A stretch of DNA of 64,000 nucleotides from Acanthosepion pharaonis (GCA_903632075.3 CAHIKZ030000391.1:1396001-1460000), one strand, 5' to 3'; positions 1 to 11,770 are shown, numbered from the stretch's first letter. Program-made: numbers and translations. Notes: a model not told the origin generated them from the sequence alone.

Positions 1-632
1 TTTCATTTTTTTCGTCATAGAATTTTATATATAATAACTTATTATCATTAAATTTTTATGGCACGGGGCGCGTTTTGTAGCCCACCACCTTTGAGATGAT
101 GCGGCATTATGGTGTATGGAGGATTGATTGGTGACGGACGAGTTTTTGTGGTGAATGGACAAATTGTAATGAGTGAATGGGTCGTTAAGTGTTGACCATC
201 CTCAACCTCTCCTCCATTTAGGCCTTGTGCCATAATTGTGTATTTTTATACATAATAAATAAAGAAATGGCAACCTAAAAATCTGTTCGTCAGCCGTGTA
301 TTGAAAGATACATCATCGCCTAAGCGTGTATCACCATTAAACCTTCAATGTAATCGTCGATATCTGGCTTCTGGAATCTTATACTTTTATTGTCTTCAAT
401 TGTTTGGTTAAAATGATTAAAAATATCCATTTCTTTTTTTTTGTATGAGGATCTATATTTCTCCGAATTGCAAGTCTTGATAAGTGGAAAGTTTATCTAC
501 GAGAGAGTGTAGTAAATGTGTGACCAATGTAACAATTTAAAGTTGTCTTTTATTATTTTCCTTACAGTGAAGTAAACTGAAAAATCCAGTAAAAAATTAA
601 AAAAATAAATAATCTTTTCGTTCGAATTTAAT

Positions 633-689
<57 letters not shown>

Positions 690-2190
690 CAACACATGCA
701 GATCTATAAACAACTTCCTTGCTGCACATATATGCCAGTAATAAAATTATAAATAATTGCAGGAAAAAATGAAATACTTGATCAAATTATCATTCATCAA
801 TTAACGTCTTCACTCAAATCATGAGTAGACAGAATTTAGTGTCGTCGATACTAATTTTACTAATATGAGTACTACTTGAAATTGACAAACTTACGCGTCG
901 TAAATTGGTTCCGACAACCTCAAAGATGTTACATGTCTATATATTTGCTTCCGGTCAAATTAACAAGCACTTAGCTTAAAGACATGTTGATATAATTAGT
1001 TATCGTATCAAAAAAGATGTTCCTTGTCTGAAGAACCGGAAATATATGTGAGTGCTTTTGCGTGTATGTGTGTACGTGTCTGTGTCTGCTAGCCAGCCAT
1101 ATTAGCTACATTCACAGAGTTAAACAATTTGATATCATTTTTTTTAATACAAGTAGAGTCTTTAAAAGACTAAAAGCATGAGACATATAAAATTTCTTAT
1201 CAGCAACAGTGGCACTAAATTTTCCACGCCATTGACTTTAGTATAGACGTTCGGTAAATGGATTTCTATAAAATTAAAGGAAATTATCAGTGACATTTTA
1301 AAATATTGTCATTGGCTGAAACATATTAACACTTACGGATGAAAGATAGGTGAAGATTGATTTATTACTTATTTGCAATGAGTCGATTTTACAAAGGATT
1401 TATGGATTTTTATCTTCGGGCTTGGGGGTGTCTTTAACATTTTAAACGATCGTATGCTGCAGATATCTTGACTTGATTAAGAAAGAGTTCAAAAATATTT
1501 CTGATTTTTTCTCATCTCGTCAAAATATGTGAAGTACCGCTGACAAGAAATTTCCATGAACCACGTAGTTCCTAAAAATTCAATGATGATATTTAGTTGG
1601 CAGATTACAAGGCAAATTTCCAGCAAAATTAAATTTTTATTTGAAATTTCCATATATGCGGGGTACGATGGATAATTAGCCGCCATTTTATATTTTTAAT
1701 TTCTCGCATGCGCATTATATGTTTTTGATTTTGATCAATGTACAGTATAGAAGAGTCAGCCGGGCACTGTCTGTAAGAAAAGTATCGGAATGATGTAATT
1801 TACTACGCCAGAAATTTGGAAACGGCATGCTGTACTGCTTGGCATTCGCACTGGAAGCTCCAATACGATCATTTCATTGTGTTTGGTTGTCAATCTGAGG
1901 ACTGTGAAGAGGATTCGGAGAAAGTTAGATGAGTTTAATGGTGATTATAAAAGTGACTTGAGTGATCGGTAGTGATGGTCCTGGTTAAGTACTTAGACAT
2001 GTATCTTTGTGTCTATAAGTAATAGTTTTGTGTTTGTAGTACCTACTACAAGCCTACTACGTATACACATAAACACACATGTATAAATACTTAATCGCGA
2101 CCAAACAAAAAAAAAATAACCAGGCGACAAAAAGAAGAAAGAAAAACTAGATAACACAAAACTCACCAAAAACACACACATAACAAGCTC
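1..2190. other. AT-rich sequence, no gene recognised
   Basis: Only short open frames without recognisable motifs occur here. A (TA)n array lies at 638-688. I see no TIRs, tRNA-like boxes or reverse transcriptase motifs. Confidence 0.6.
638..688. repeat. (TA)n microsatellite
   Basis: About 25 uninterrupted TA dinucleotides. It is the first of roughly 38 such arrays in the window and abuts no recognised element. Confidence 0.95.
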
Positions 2191-2220
2191 ATAAAGGAAT
2201 ATACACACACAGATATCAGC

Positions 2221-2290
2221 AACCACTGACAAAAAACAGCACACACACACACTCACACACGCGCACGCGCGCGCACACACACACACAAGC
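2221..2290. repeat. (CA)n tract with a CG-rich core
   Basis: An alternating purine-pyrimidine run of CA repeats interrupted by about 20 bases of alternating CG/CA. Such alternation favours left-handed Z-DNA (established knowledge). The open frame across it is a translated repeat, not a gene. Confidence 0.85.
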
Positions 2291-2639
2291 ACAGGCAACT
2301 AAATACAAATATACACATAAGCATAGACACCTAACCATCACTTAAAACTAAGAAAATATCAAGCGGTCATATACACTGACATAGTAAAAAAAAGGTCAGC
2401 TCAACACTATAAAAAGAGGTCAATCCTATATAAAACAATTAATCGAGCATATACATAAACATGGTCAAAAGAAGTCAGCACAGTACAGGGCTAACAATCA
2501 CCAAGAAACCTTACTCCACTTAAGAAACAGCAAAAACAACAGAGTGAAAAACAGATAACACCCATTAAGTTAAAAAAAAATCACACAATGACACAAAGAT
2601 ATCAAATTACATCAAACTATACTATATGCAGCAGCAGCA

Positions 2640-2990
2640 GCAGTATATTAAGTTCGGTGTATTATAATATGCCCCGAACTTAATACACTACTGGCTTAAC
2701 TTGTTGAACTCTCTGCTTTCGGTCGGAGAGGAACTTGGACGACGTTATGCCTGCCGGTAGTCTCGTCTAGGAAAAGTGCGCAGTAACCCGACCGCGTGTA
2801 TGAGGAATCTACTAGGAATATTTGCCCGAGGGTACAAAGTCAAAATAGCCCCACGTTAAAAACCGGCTTTGTGCCACATCCCGCCTTTTAGGGAGGTCTC
2901 GGTTAAATGCCGAGAAGTCAATAACCCTGAAGAGTGAAGGCATTACAACAATGCGCTCACAAAAATTGGAAATCGGCATGACTGAAATAA
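2640..2990. other. GC-richer patch with short hairpin, unclassified
   Basis: After a short CAG run, 11-nt arms at 2647-2657 and 2674-2684 form a perfect hairpin. About 280 bases follow that are visibly richer in G+C than the surroundings and hold no open frame. It may be a fragment of an old repeat; no family is recognised. Confidence 0.35.
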
Positions 2991-3252
2991 CACCAGTCAG
3001 TAAAGTGACAATTTCTCCATATAAATTCTATTAACGCTCTATCCTTACCTTTTGATATCGAGCACTAAACCTGCCTACCTAGAATGCCTTTCCACCATTA
3101 AACTACGGAAAAGAACCAGCAATTCTGAGAGATTAATAATATTGTGTGTTCCAATAACTTGGACCAATTTTAAATGTGAATTAAGTTTAAGCGTCTAATG
3201 AATTTTTTTTCTTTTTCAGATTTAACGACTTAACGACTTGGCAGTTTCAATA

Positions 3253-3840
3253 ATGAAAAGATTAACAATCAAGCAACGTGTTAAAGTTATCGAAACCTAT
3301 TACGAAAATGGACGTACAAACTTCGCGATTTTTTGGTCAACATAATCGACTAACCGAAAGTGCAGTTGGAAAAATTGTTCGTAAATTCAAACAAAGTGTG
3401 TCGGTGACATATGTGAGGACACCATTGCGTGCTCGTTTATGCTGTTCAGCTGAAAACATTGCTGCAGTGCACGAGAATGTGGCCGAAAATCCAGACACCT
3501 CTATTCGTTATCGCGCGCAGGAATTGAACCTTTCTACAACAACGTTACATCGATGTTTGACAAAAGATTTATCTCTACACACTTGGAAAATCCGATTGAC
3601 ACAAGAACTGAAAAATGCTGATCACTTGAACCGCCACACATTTGTTATTTGGATGTACGGCAAAGAAAAGCCGATGAAGATATTTCGCAAAAAATTCTCT
3701 TTAATGATAAAGCCCATTTTCATCTGGATGGATTCGGTAATAAGCAGAATTGTCGCATTTGGGCTGATGAAAATTCAAGGAAGACTGTTGAAAAGCCACT
3801 GCATCCACAAAAGGTCACTGTTTGGTGTGCATAATTTTGC
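3253..3840 (+). pseudogene. mariner-like transposase, frameshifted and truncated
   Basis: The likely start is the ATG at 3253 (MKRLTIKQRVKVIE), reading an N-terminal helix-turn-helix like the DUF4817 type found in insect and mollusc mariner relatives. A frameshift near 3325 moves the reading to the next frame, which runs through TESAVGKIVRKF and NPDTSIRYRAQELNLS to about 3650. A second frameshift returns to the first frame for the DDE core: DKAHFHLDG, NKQNCRIW and VTVWCA, ending with a stop near 3834. The first catalytic Asp block is present. The second and third acidic residues are lost because sequence after VTVWCA jumps to the right end. It cannot encode active transposase. The start codon lies inside the left TIR. 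Confidence 0.85.
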
Positions 3841-3864
3841 TAGCGGTATCATGGGACTGTATAT

Positions 3865-4020
3865 TGATGAATTTGAACGTCCATTTTCATAATAGGCTTC
3901 GATAACTTTAACACATTTGATTGTTAATCTTTTCATGGTTGTAACTGACAAAGACTTAAGTTGTTAAATCTGACAGAAAAAGAAATCACATTTAAATCGA
4001 TCCAAGTTATTGGAACACAC
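3865..4020 (+). repeat. internal duplicate of the mariner right end
   Basis: This stretch parallels 4333-4515, from TTTGAACGTCCATTTT through the terminal GGAACAC. It lacks about 22 bases near the TIR that the outer copy has. It could mark a second element fused to the first or an internal duplication. Confidence 0.75.
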
Positions 4021-4525
4021 TTTATATGCGAAAAAATATTTCGTTCCATTCAAAGGTCAATCGTTATTGATTTTCTATATTCTCATAATCTTCTCTTCCT
4101 ACCACATCCTCTTTCATTATTATCGCACATTTCATTCAGTAACGCTCTAGATTGACCGGCTCTCGAGACATGTATTTTGTTAACTTCAGCATAGAAAAAT
4201 ATGGACAATGTATCAATAATAAATGCTATCGATTTTAATGTTGTATCTTACTCATAATCAGCACAATCATCATCGTCGATTATGTTAACCGAAAAATCGT
4301 AAAGTACGCAAAGTGCGCGAAATGCATTTCTGTTTGAACGTCCATTTTTGCAATAGGCTTCAATAACTTTAACACATTGGTTGATTGTTAATCTTTCCAT
4401 GGCTGTAACTGCCAAAGAGTTAAGTTGTTAAATTTGAAAGAAAAAAAAAAAAAATCATTAGACACTAAAACTTAATTCACATTTAAAATCGGTCCAAGTT
4501 ATTGGAACACCCAATCTCTCTCTTT

Positions 4526-4538
<13 letters not shown>

Positions 4539-4594
<56 letters not shown>

Positions 4595-4631
4595 CTCACA
4601 GGTAGCATTGTATGTACATCGCGATAATGTG

Positions 4632-4706
<75 letters not shown>
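4539..4706. repeat. two (TA)n arrays with short spacer
   Basis: (TA)n occupies 4539-4592 and 4638-4706, separated by 45 bases of unique sequence. Confidence 0.95.
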
Positions 4707-4708
<2 letters not shown>

Positions 4709-4896
4709 CTCCTTATTTCATCTAAAGGTTCTGGAGGAACTTTACATCGGTTCCCGGAAGCCTTTTTTGTGCAAACAACGTGAGTGTTTGTTGGGACTCG
4801 CTGTCATTTGTCTCTAGTTCCTTTTGCATTTTTTTTTTTTTTTTTTTACAATTCCTTTTATTGTACATTTTTCTGTGTTAATTTTAAATCTCCAGT

Positions 4897-4933
4897 TGAA
4901 GCCTGAAGAGCGGGAGCGAAACTGGTTGCTTCA
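4897..4933 (+). ncRNA. candidate hammerhead ribozyme, type I, compact
   Basis: Helix I is TGAAGC (4897-4902) with GCTTCA (4928-4933), six perfect pairs. The core is CTGAAGA (4903-4909), matching CUGANGA. Helix II is GC/GC with a GGGA loop (4910-4917). GAAA follows (4918-4921), then a two-pair helix III, AC/GT around TG. The cleavage triplet is GTT, with the site after 4927. All conserved core positions match the hammerhead consensus. Hammerheads with a tiny helix III are known from PLE terminal repeats. No PLE protein remains here, so the host element is not identified. Confidence 0.7.
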
Positions 4934-4984
4934 CCCGTTTTTTTTAATATGTCTCGTAATATTAAGTTTTATACTTTTATTTCG

Positions 4985-4987
<3 letters not shown>

Positions 4988-5034
<47 letters not shown>
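4988..5034. repeat. (TA)n at the 5' side of the Helentron-like copy
   Basis: It occupies the same relative position as the (TG)n array at 62000-62054 in the second copy of the element. Confidence 0.9.
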
Positions 5035-5037
<3 letters not shown>

Positions 5038-5773
5038 GGCATAACGAATGCACGGCCGCATTTTTGACAGGTTTGCACCAAAATTTACATGCACATGCTC
5101 CATGTTATCGGGAAGGCCAAGACCGATGTTGCATTTCTCAACTCTTCTTGATAATGGAAATAATCTATTTTTTCTTGCTTCTACGACAGTTTTCATGTAG
5201 TTTGCGGCCATTTTGTACTGGCCAGAGTGAGAGCCAATAGCTGGCTGCCACGAATAGGCAAGAAGATTCTATTGGCCAGCGTGAGAGCCAACAGCTGACT
5301 GACACGAATATTAACTAGCATGCTAGCATGCAAAAAAAAATCGATAGCTGCATTCGTCACAAGTGGGAAAAATTTAAATCTGAATGGCACTTACTCCAAT
5401 TGGTTCATTCGCTTGCTTAAACTCAACGTTGATTCTGATTCTGCAGAACTGGGTTGGGTGGGGAAAAGTATTTGTTCTTATCATTCTTTTTTCATTCGGT
5501 TTTTCCAGTTACGAGTCCTTTTTTTAAAGCTGATCGTTTTGTGTTCATTTTGTTTAGTTCTTTTTTCGTAACAGATTTAATGTTTAGTATAAAGCTTAGA
5601 AAAAATTCGCAGTGTCAGATAGGCAAGAAGTAAGGCATGTAGCAACATCAGCACGGCAAAGGGAACTCCTTTAAAGACAAGGAAGGGAAAAATATTTTAA
5701 GTCAAGTGATAGCGATTGCTGTATGTGTCGTACGATTTTTGAATCAAGCAATGGGCAACGCCGGGCCATGTTG

Positions 5774-5775
<2 letters not shown>
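5035..5775 (+). mobile_element. Helentron-like non-autonomous repeat, copy 1
   Basis: The sequence is closely similar to 62055-62765, from GAATGCACGGCCGCA to the terminal GGGCAACGCCGGGCC. The motif GGGCAACGCCGGG resembles the conserved end hairpin of Helentron/Helitron2 elements, and the opening part resembles their subterminal sequence (established knowledge). No Rep or helicase coding sequence is visible, so it would be non-autonomous. The open frames inside are not supported as genes. The classification is by motif recall and needs a repeat-library search. Confidence 0.5.

Positions 5776-5811
<36 letters not shown>
5775..5811. repeat. (TA)n at the Helentron-like 3' end
   Basis: The array starts within a few bases of the element's terminal GCCGGGCC motif. 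Confidence 0.9.
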
Positions 5812-5813
<2 letters not shown>

Positions 5814-6454
5814 TCTCACATACATATATCTCGAAGATATTTTACAGAGTTTGGTATGCTGACCTTTTTCACCAGTTGAAAGTTTAATACATTTCTGTAA
5901 AAAAAGATTTTGAACAGATTAAATCTTTCCTATCTAATCGTAAAATGAAAGTTGTCTTGAAGTCTTCTAGCTCTTTTTATTTATTTATTTGTCCCCCACA
6001 TTTCTCTCTTTGGCCTTCCTTATATCATTAGTTTTTAACTTGGTACCTCTGCTGATGACATCATCAGATACTCTTGTCTGTTCGGTTCGATAAAGTCATA
6101 TTGGCAGCTTACATAAAAAATGACCTACATTTTCTAATTAACTGATGCAAGTAAAGGGTTGTTACTGTTAAGGCTTCCAGGATGAAAATGCTGTAATTTA
6201 ATTGTCTGAGAAAACATTTTTTTCCTTCCATCAGCATCACTAATTTGCAATTCCAGAAGTCTGACAAATTACCTTTTCCGGGTTAACGTTTTTTTGCTTA
6301 CATGAAGTTAAAAGATGATATTGTATCAAGTGTTCTCTTTTTGTATAGGAATGTTTGTTCACTCTGACGTATCAGACAATCTTTCTGGCCGGAAATCTGT
6401 CTTTCACTTTCTACCATGCTTTGGATATTACTGCAATGTCTGGTCTGTTGGTTC
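5812..6454. other. unannotated spacer
   Basis: No recognisable coding or repeat motif was seen. A CTGATGACATCATCAG palindrome at 6059 has no following GAAA and was not accepted as a ribozyme. Confidence 0.5.
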
Positions 6455-6800
6455 TGCTATGAATTTAGAGAATCCGGGTAAATTCCAAAGAAAAATCCGC
6501 AATGTTATCGGTCATAACCTGGCATCACGGTTTCAGTCATTTTCCAACGCCGTAATGTAGTTTCCCTGTGGTTTTCTATAAATATTTTCATTATAATTTT
6601 TTCTCGGGAACTTTCCTCTTAGGTATCTCGATTTCATTACCAGGCAGTACCAGACTGGCAGCAAGGTCTCACCCTTTTGCAATTGAAATGGCTAGATACA
6701 ATTTTCTTCTCTGGTACTTCCGACTCTCGACTTCTTGCTTTCCACTCAACTACGATCTTGAAAAATTAAATGCAATGTTAATCGTTAACATGTCTCCTTA
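6455..6800 (+). pseudogene. CR1-like LINE, ORF2 C-terminal fragment
   Basis: Conceptual translation gives KFQRKIRNVIGHNLASRFQS, then, after stops and shifts, TRLAARSHPFAIEMARYNF and a final LKNxMxMLIVNM-type segment. The same sequence order occurs at 53930-54300 (KNQRGICNVIVPGLVSRLQS, STRLASLSHLFTVGTVKCN). This is the conserved tail downstream of the reverse transcriptase in many CR1/L2-like LINEs. In-frame stops at 6558 and beyond show it is dead. The (TTA)n arrays downstream may descend from its 3' tail. Confidence 0.7.
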
Positions 6801-6902
6801 ATTCCTGGTTTTTATTGTTCAATCTCCTTAATAGATTTCTATTCAATCTCACACAGTGACTACTTGCGTCTTAGTATATTTATTGTCTTGATTTGGGTAA
6901 AC

Positions 6903-6904
<2 letters not shown>

Positions 6905-6952
<48 letters not shown>

Positions 6953-7217
6953 TTCCTTTTGTTTCTGGTGTGTACTCATTTCTTTCCGGTTCCCGAAACG
7001 AGACCTAAGGCCAGAAATGGCACCATGACATTTTCCACTGTGCAGTTTTGAAAAAAGTCCCACATATCTTGCATAGATAAAACCCTACGTAAGGTGTGGT
7101 CTGTAATTGTGAGTACATTTTTTGCATTTCTTTAAGGCATGGGCTGCCAGGTATTCCTTCAATGATTGTTATTATTACTATTATTATTATTATTATTAAT
7201 ATTATTATTATTATTAT
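6905..7217. repeat. two (TTA)n trinucleotide arrays
   Basis: (TTA)n lies at 6905-6950 and an interrupted (ATT)n at 7165-7217. Unique sequence with no motif lies between. Confidence 0.9.
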
Positions 7218-7629
7218 GATTTCAGTATTAGTTTTTTTACATATATAACAGTACTCTACTTTACCTATGTTAAAAGGGAGCTTCTTTTATCATTTTGTAG
7301 TTACCCAATTACAACCTGCTTTATATTAAGCATTTTTTTTTCTAAATGAGCATTTGTTTAGTTTGTCGGTTGCCGAGGGAGTGAGTGTAGTTAAAAAATA
7401 GAGGTTTCAAGGGAAAAAAACCGTCATTTTGACATTCCGATATTTTGGGAGTCACGATGGTCCAAGTTTGTACAAATGCCTTCAAAGGCAGCGTCTACAA
7501 TAAACAAGTGTCTATTTAGAAAAAAAAAAAAAAAAAAAAAGAATTACTAATCATCAATCAGTCTGTAAATATTTCCCTAAATAAAAAAGCTCTTATAAGA
7601 ATTAAATTTATTCTTGATAATTTTTTTGT

Positions 7630-7870
7630 TTTTGCTCACTTTTAAATACATGCATTTTTATTCCACGCAGAATAAATTGATTCATTTTGAGGATCTTGTC
7701 AGCCTGTTTAACTGAAAGCATCGGCACAGTAATCCAGATGCAAAAACAATCCAATAAACACTCGTTCTTTCATTAAGGCTCAAGGCAGTGAAAACTGTTC
7801 AATTATTTCTGTCAAGAGTTTGTTCTTCATAGGACCTTATTGGCTGACCCGGTGTCATTTTTTTCCCATG
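7630..7870. repeat. dispersed repeat, copy 1 (partner at 11000-11275)
   Basis: It shares AGGCTCAAGGCAGT, AAACTGTTCAATT and CCTTATTGG-type segments, in order, with 11000-11275. Copy 2 has about 35 extra bases in the middle. No coding or terminal structure was recognised. Confidence 0.6.
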
Positions 7871-8159
7871 GGTAACGCTTTCTACTTGGAAACAACAATT
7901 CTACTTGGAGTGTCCCACTACACATTGAGAATCTTGCCAAATGTGCAAGCAATTCAACAACTTTTTCCGTAACTTCGTTGTTATCTGGGAAATATTTCTA
8001 TTCGAATTTCAATATTTTCTCGAGACAGTGCATGTAAAATGTATTGACTTCATAAAAATTATTTTCGAACCAAACAGTATTAATTTACATATACCGTACG
8101 TTACAGCAAAATTGTCGAAATCGTGTACAAGCAAAAATGACCAATTACTAGATTAAGAT

Positions 8160-8576
8160 TTGAAACTTTGTATCTTACAAATGATTAAAGATATCTTACT
8201 GGGATTCTCCGAGGTTTTTATAAAACTATTGGACTATAATGTATAATAATTCTCAATGCTTAACAGACAAATTGTGATGGAATCGATCATAAACGAAAAT
8301 GGCATGTTCATCATAGCTACAAATCAACTCATGAAGGATTGAAGTTAAATACGTATATTGTTGTGATGTTCTCCCTTTAATGCGTATATGTTGGACTCTT
8401 CCGCCTACTATAAGATTAGTAGGAGAGAAGGACTTGGGGGAACAGTCGAATAGATTGAACGCTGGGTCAACCGACACACTCTCACTAGTCGTGTAATAAT
8501 CTTCTGTTGTACTTACTGTTTTATATATGATATATCTGCAACACTGGTTTTGTTATTTCTTTAACCATTTACTTGG

Positions 8577-8662
<86 letters not shown>

Positions 8663-9160
8663 CGGGATCATTTTCCGAATAATTCATGATGCTCTTCGCC
8701 CTCTCCTAACTTTCTGTATTTGAGTAACAAGTTGTTTCACAAATTTCACGTACGATTTCCTAGTCTTTTTTCACAGCTCATGAAACTCCTCTCTCATATG
8801 CCAAATGTCTTATGGAGTTGGATCTTTTCTAATTGATCTCTTTAGCTATAAGCTAAAATGATAACCCCTCTTCTTGTTGTGAGCTTCTGATCTAATTTCC
8901 CTCCCTACTGTTCCCTATTTTAAAACTTATTCGCCGTTCTCTTGATAGCTCTTGAATGGACCTTGAAGATGGAAGTCACAGTATGAATGTTGCTACCAAT
9001 ACTGAAGGCCTGAATAATATTTTCTCTCTCAGCATTGCTCATGTGGGAAAACAGTAAGACTGATACAAAACAATTTTAACCTGTTTTCTTTCTAGATGAA
9101 TTTCTCAAAGGGTCTTCAGTGATTCTTAAAAGAAATGGTGTCTAGATGACTAATCGTCTT
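8160..9160. other. no gene; (CA)n(TA)n array inside
   Basis: The compound microsatellite is at 8578-8660 (about 27 CA, then about 14 TA). Flanks carry no recognised motif. Confidence 0.6.
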
Positions 9161-9394
9161 ATCTGATGACCTAGAAAAGGGAAACTCAGTTAATTTATTG
9201 GTTGTTTAGATGTTAAATATCTTTTGGGATGGGCAATTCTGCTGTTACACGATTTGGACAATTTTGCCGTTACAACTATTAAATAGAAGATTCCCTTCGT
9301 CATGTGCGCTCAACTCATCTGCTGAGCGGTATGACAAGATGGAACCAGCTTTCAGAAGTTGACTTTCAGAGACGGGTATAAACTCTCCCAAAGG

Positions 9395-10030
9395 CAACAT
9401 TTTAACTCTGATGGAAACCGGAACTAAGTCTAAATTTTCGTGTAGCTTTTTGATTCTAGTATTAACTGAACCTAGATCTACTGTTTTGATTTTAGTGTTC
9501 ACCGGACCTATTTTTACACTTTTGACTCTAGTGTAAGCCGGACTTACGGATATTGTTTTCACTCTACTGTAAAAGGTTCAGGTTAGGTTTACCTTGTTGA
9601 GTTTAATGCAAACCCGTTCTGGGCAACTTTTTGAAAACTAGTGTAACACAAACTTCCATCTATTTTTCATTTGTACTGTGAAAACGGGGTACTGTACAAT
9701 TTCCTTAATCTGATGTAAACTAAGCAATTCTTTACGGTTTTGATTTTAGTGCAGATCGGAAATATGTATATTTGTTGGATTCAAATAAAAATCAGACTAT
9801 TCTTTTTTTTTATTCTAGTGTAGACAGAATTGTAATCTAATTTTTATTCGTAGCGTAAAGTCAGTCCTATTTCTAATTTTTACATTTCAGTATAAAAAGG
9901 ATTCATTTCTACCTACTATAAATCGGATTTTTTTCCAATGTAGTCTAAAACCGTACTTACGTCTTATTTTTTACTCAAGTATTAAGCAGACTGATGTCTA
10001 TCGTTTTATCTATTGTAAATGGACCCATGT
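9395..10030. repeat. decayed 36-bp minisatellite
   Basis: Units of 36 bases of the form TTTTGATTCTAGT..ACTGAACC repeat with growing divergence. Four consecutive units at about 9446-9560 hold the exact 36-base spacing; later units drift in length. On the minus strand (9562 to 9245) the phase is open and reads a 12-residue repeat, PAYTRVK / PVNTKIK / SVNTRIK. The open frame is best explained as repeat phase rather than a gene. Confidence 0.7.
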
Positions 10031-10290
10031 CTACCTATCTCTAAGTTAATTTGTTTAACTCAATAATACATAAGCAACAAGTGTTTTTTCTTCTATCGCT
10101 AACCACCGACAAAAATGGACGATAGGTATGTATGTATTGTGCGAAGAAAATCTATAATTAATACCAGATGTTTATAAAACTTTTAATACAGGTGTTTGTT
10201 TTATAAATCAGTAGTTATTTTTTTTTTGTTATAAATTCATAATTAATACGGAAATTTATTTAATTTTACTTATTACTTTCGGTTATATCA

Positions 10291-10735
10291 GTGGACATTT
10301 ATGGTTTAAATTACTCAATCGGATCTGATTTCACTTCTGAACTAAAAGGTATTTATTTGCACACCAGGAGATACAAAATCCCACCGAACAGACTTTCGAC
10401 ATGGAGACGTTACAAAATTACCAACCTCATATTCCTTCCTGTCGCTTTTACTGCATTGCGAATCATGCATCTACACTGAGTAAATTAGAATATTTAACTG
10501 AACCACACATCATGTCCGAAAGTCGATTGGCGACGATTAAGCCCGTCTTGTGGGTGCAGTCGCCATGCACATCAAAGTCCTAGCTGAACGAACAGAAGCC
10601 ATTTTATATGGTAATTTCCCCCATTCTGTTATTCATAAGCTAAACCGATATAATCAGAGAATGCTTCTCAGCCGCAAATGCATAATGGAAATTGATGAAC
10701 ACTTGCAGATTCTGCATTCCTGTGATGTATAGTGA
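10291..10735 (+). other. overlapping small frames, no recognised protein
   Basis: Three 60-62 residue frames overlap here. The one at 10550-10732 (KLNRYNQRMLLSRKCIM) has unremarkable, non-repetitive composition, but I recognise no family and see no splice or start context. It may be a remnant of an unidentified repeat. Confidence 0.2.
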
Positions 10736-10999
10736 TTTTGTGTAATTTGGAAAGCTTCCTCAAGTTGACATACCCGGGAGCAAGTTTTATAGATAAGAAA
10801 TCCCAATGCAGGCTTTTGTAAATGAATTGATGCAAACGCTTCAAAGACAGCGATTTGTTGCCTTGAATTCTAACGCGTTCTGCAATATGAAAATAACATA
10901 TTGAAATTGAAATTTCACAAGATAATTCCGACTAAAATTCATACTAATTTCCGTTTACTTAACATTTAATATCCCAGACTGAATTAAAAAAAATACCTG

Positions 11000-11275
11000 T
11001 TCATTAGAAAAGCGAAGAAGAGAAAATGGCATGTTCATTAAAAGAGATGAGAATTTATTTAGAACTGAACGCATAAGCATAGTAATTCAGGTAAAGAAAC
11101 AATCTATCAATGAACACTCATTTTCCATTGAGGCTCAAGGCAGTAAAAAACTGTTCAATTCCTTATGTCAAGATTTAACAAACTGACGTAATCAAAGATT
11201 TTGTTTTATAAACCGATATTACACAAGCACAGGGCCTTATTGGATGACTCGATGTCAGTTTTTTCACTTGACTTC
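11000..11275. repeat. dispersed repeat, copy 2
   Basis: Homologous in order to 7630-7870. Divergence and indels suggest an old family. Confidence 0.6.
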
Positions 11276-11344
11276 CTAAGTGAAATCTTCAGTGTCAATT
11301 ATATGCTTATAACAAAAAATAAATAAATAACTACGAATTTATAA

Positions 11345-11451
11345 AACCCTTTAGAACAGACTCCAAAGAGGTTGCTTCCCCGGGCGTTGCAATCTTCCCC
11401 ACCTATGTACTTCTTACTATAGTGGCCCCAGGCCTTGTAAAAAAGAGAACT

Positions 11452-11455
<4 letters not shown>
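11345..11455 (+). pseudogene. LINE 3'-end fragment
   Basis: It parallels the tail of the LINE at 11930-13110: CAATCTTCCCCACCT, a TTCTTAC block and CCTTGTAAAAAAGAGAACTT, compared with 13008-13090. It runs straight into a (TA)n(TG)n microsatellite, as LINE tails here often do. Confidence 0.6.
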
Positions 11456-11514
<59 letters not shown>

Positions 11515-11540
11515 ATGTGTGTGTGTGTGTGTATGTATTG
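11455..11540. repeat. (TA)n(TG)n microsatellite
   Basis: About 25 TA followed by interrupted TG repeats, directly after a LINE 3' fragment. Confidence 0.95.
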
Positions 11541-11760
11541 TAGAGTAGTTTCACAGTGGAGGCTTGTATTTCACTAAGTCGGTCCTAAAAAGGTTCGATG
11601 TACAAAACGTTAAGAACTTGTTATAATAGTTAATGACGCAGCAATCTAGTTGTGGTGGTTGATACTTTAATGTCTGACATCGACTGACTGACCAGCTCAC
11701 TGGCGACTGCTACTACTACTACTTATTATATGTGGGAGAGCAATAGAATAGGTGTGTTTC
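11537..11760. repeat. dispersed ~220-bp repeat, copy 1 (solo-LTR-like?)
   Basis: It matches 21892-22135 from TGTAGAGTAGTTT through CATCGACTGACT and GTGGGAGAG. Copies share sharp limits and no coding. A solo LTR is possible but neither copy shows a convincing target duplication. Confidence 0.5.
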
Positions 11761-11769
11761 AGTATAACA

Positions 11770-11770
<1 letters not shown>

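Larger units (their letters stand above)
3141..4515 (+). mobile_element. Tc1/mariner-superfamily element with long TIRs
   Basis: The left end (3141-3275) and right end (4376-4515) are long imperfect inverted repeats of about 130 bases. Both outermost ends carry GTGTTCC or its complement followed by ATAACTTGG-type sequence. A decayed transposase gene lies between them. A second copy of the right end sits inside (3865-4020), so the element carries two right ends about 490 bases apart. No clear TA target duplication is visible. The (TA)n array at 4539 begins shortly after the right end. Confidence 0.8.

Noticed and set aside
6051..6085. CTGATGACATCATCAG palindrome.
   Set aside because: No GAAA or helix partner follows on either strand.
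9163..9200. CTGATGA, CCT/AGG stem, GAAAC and AC/GT with GTT at 9163-9191, hammerhead-like.
   Set aside because: No complementary helix I could be found on either side, so a chance match is likely.
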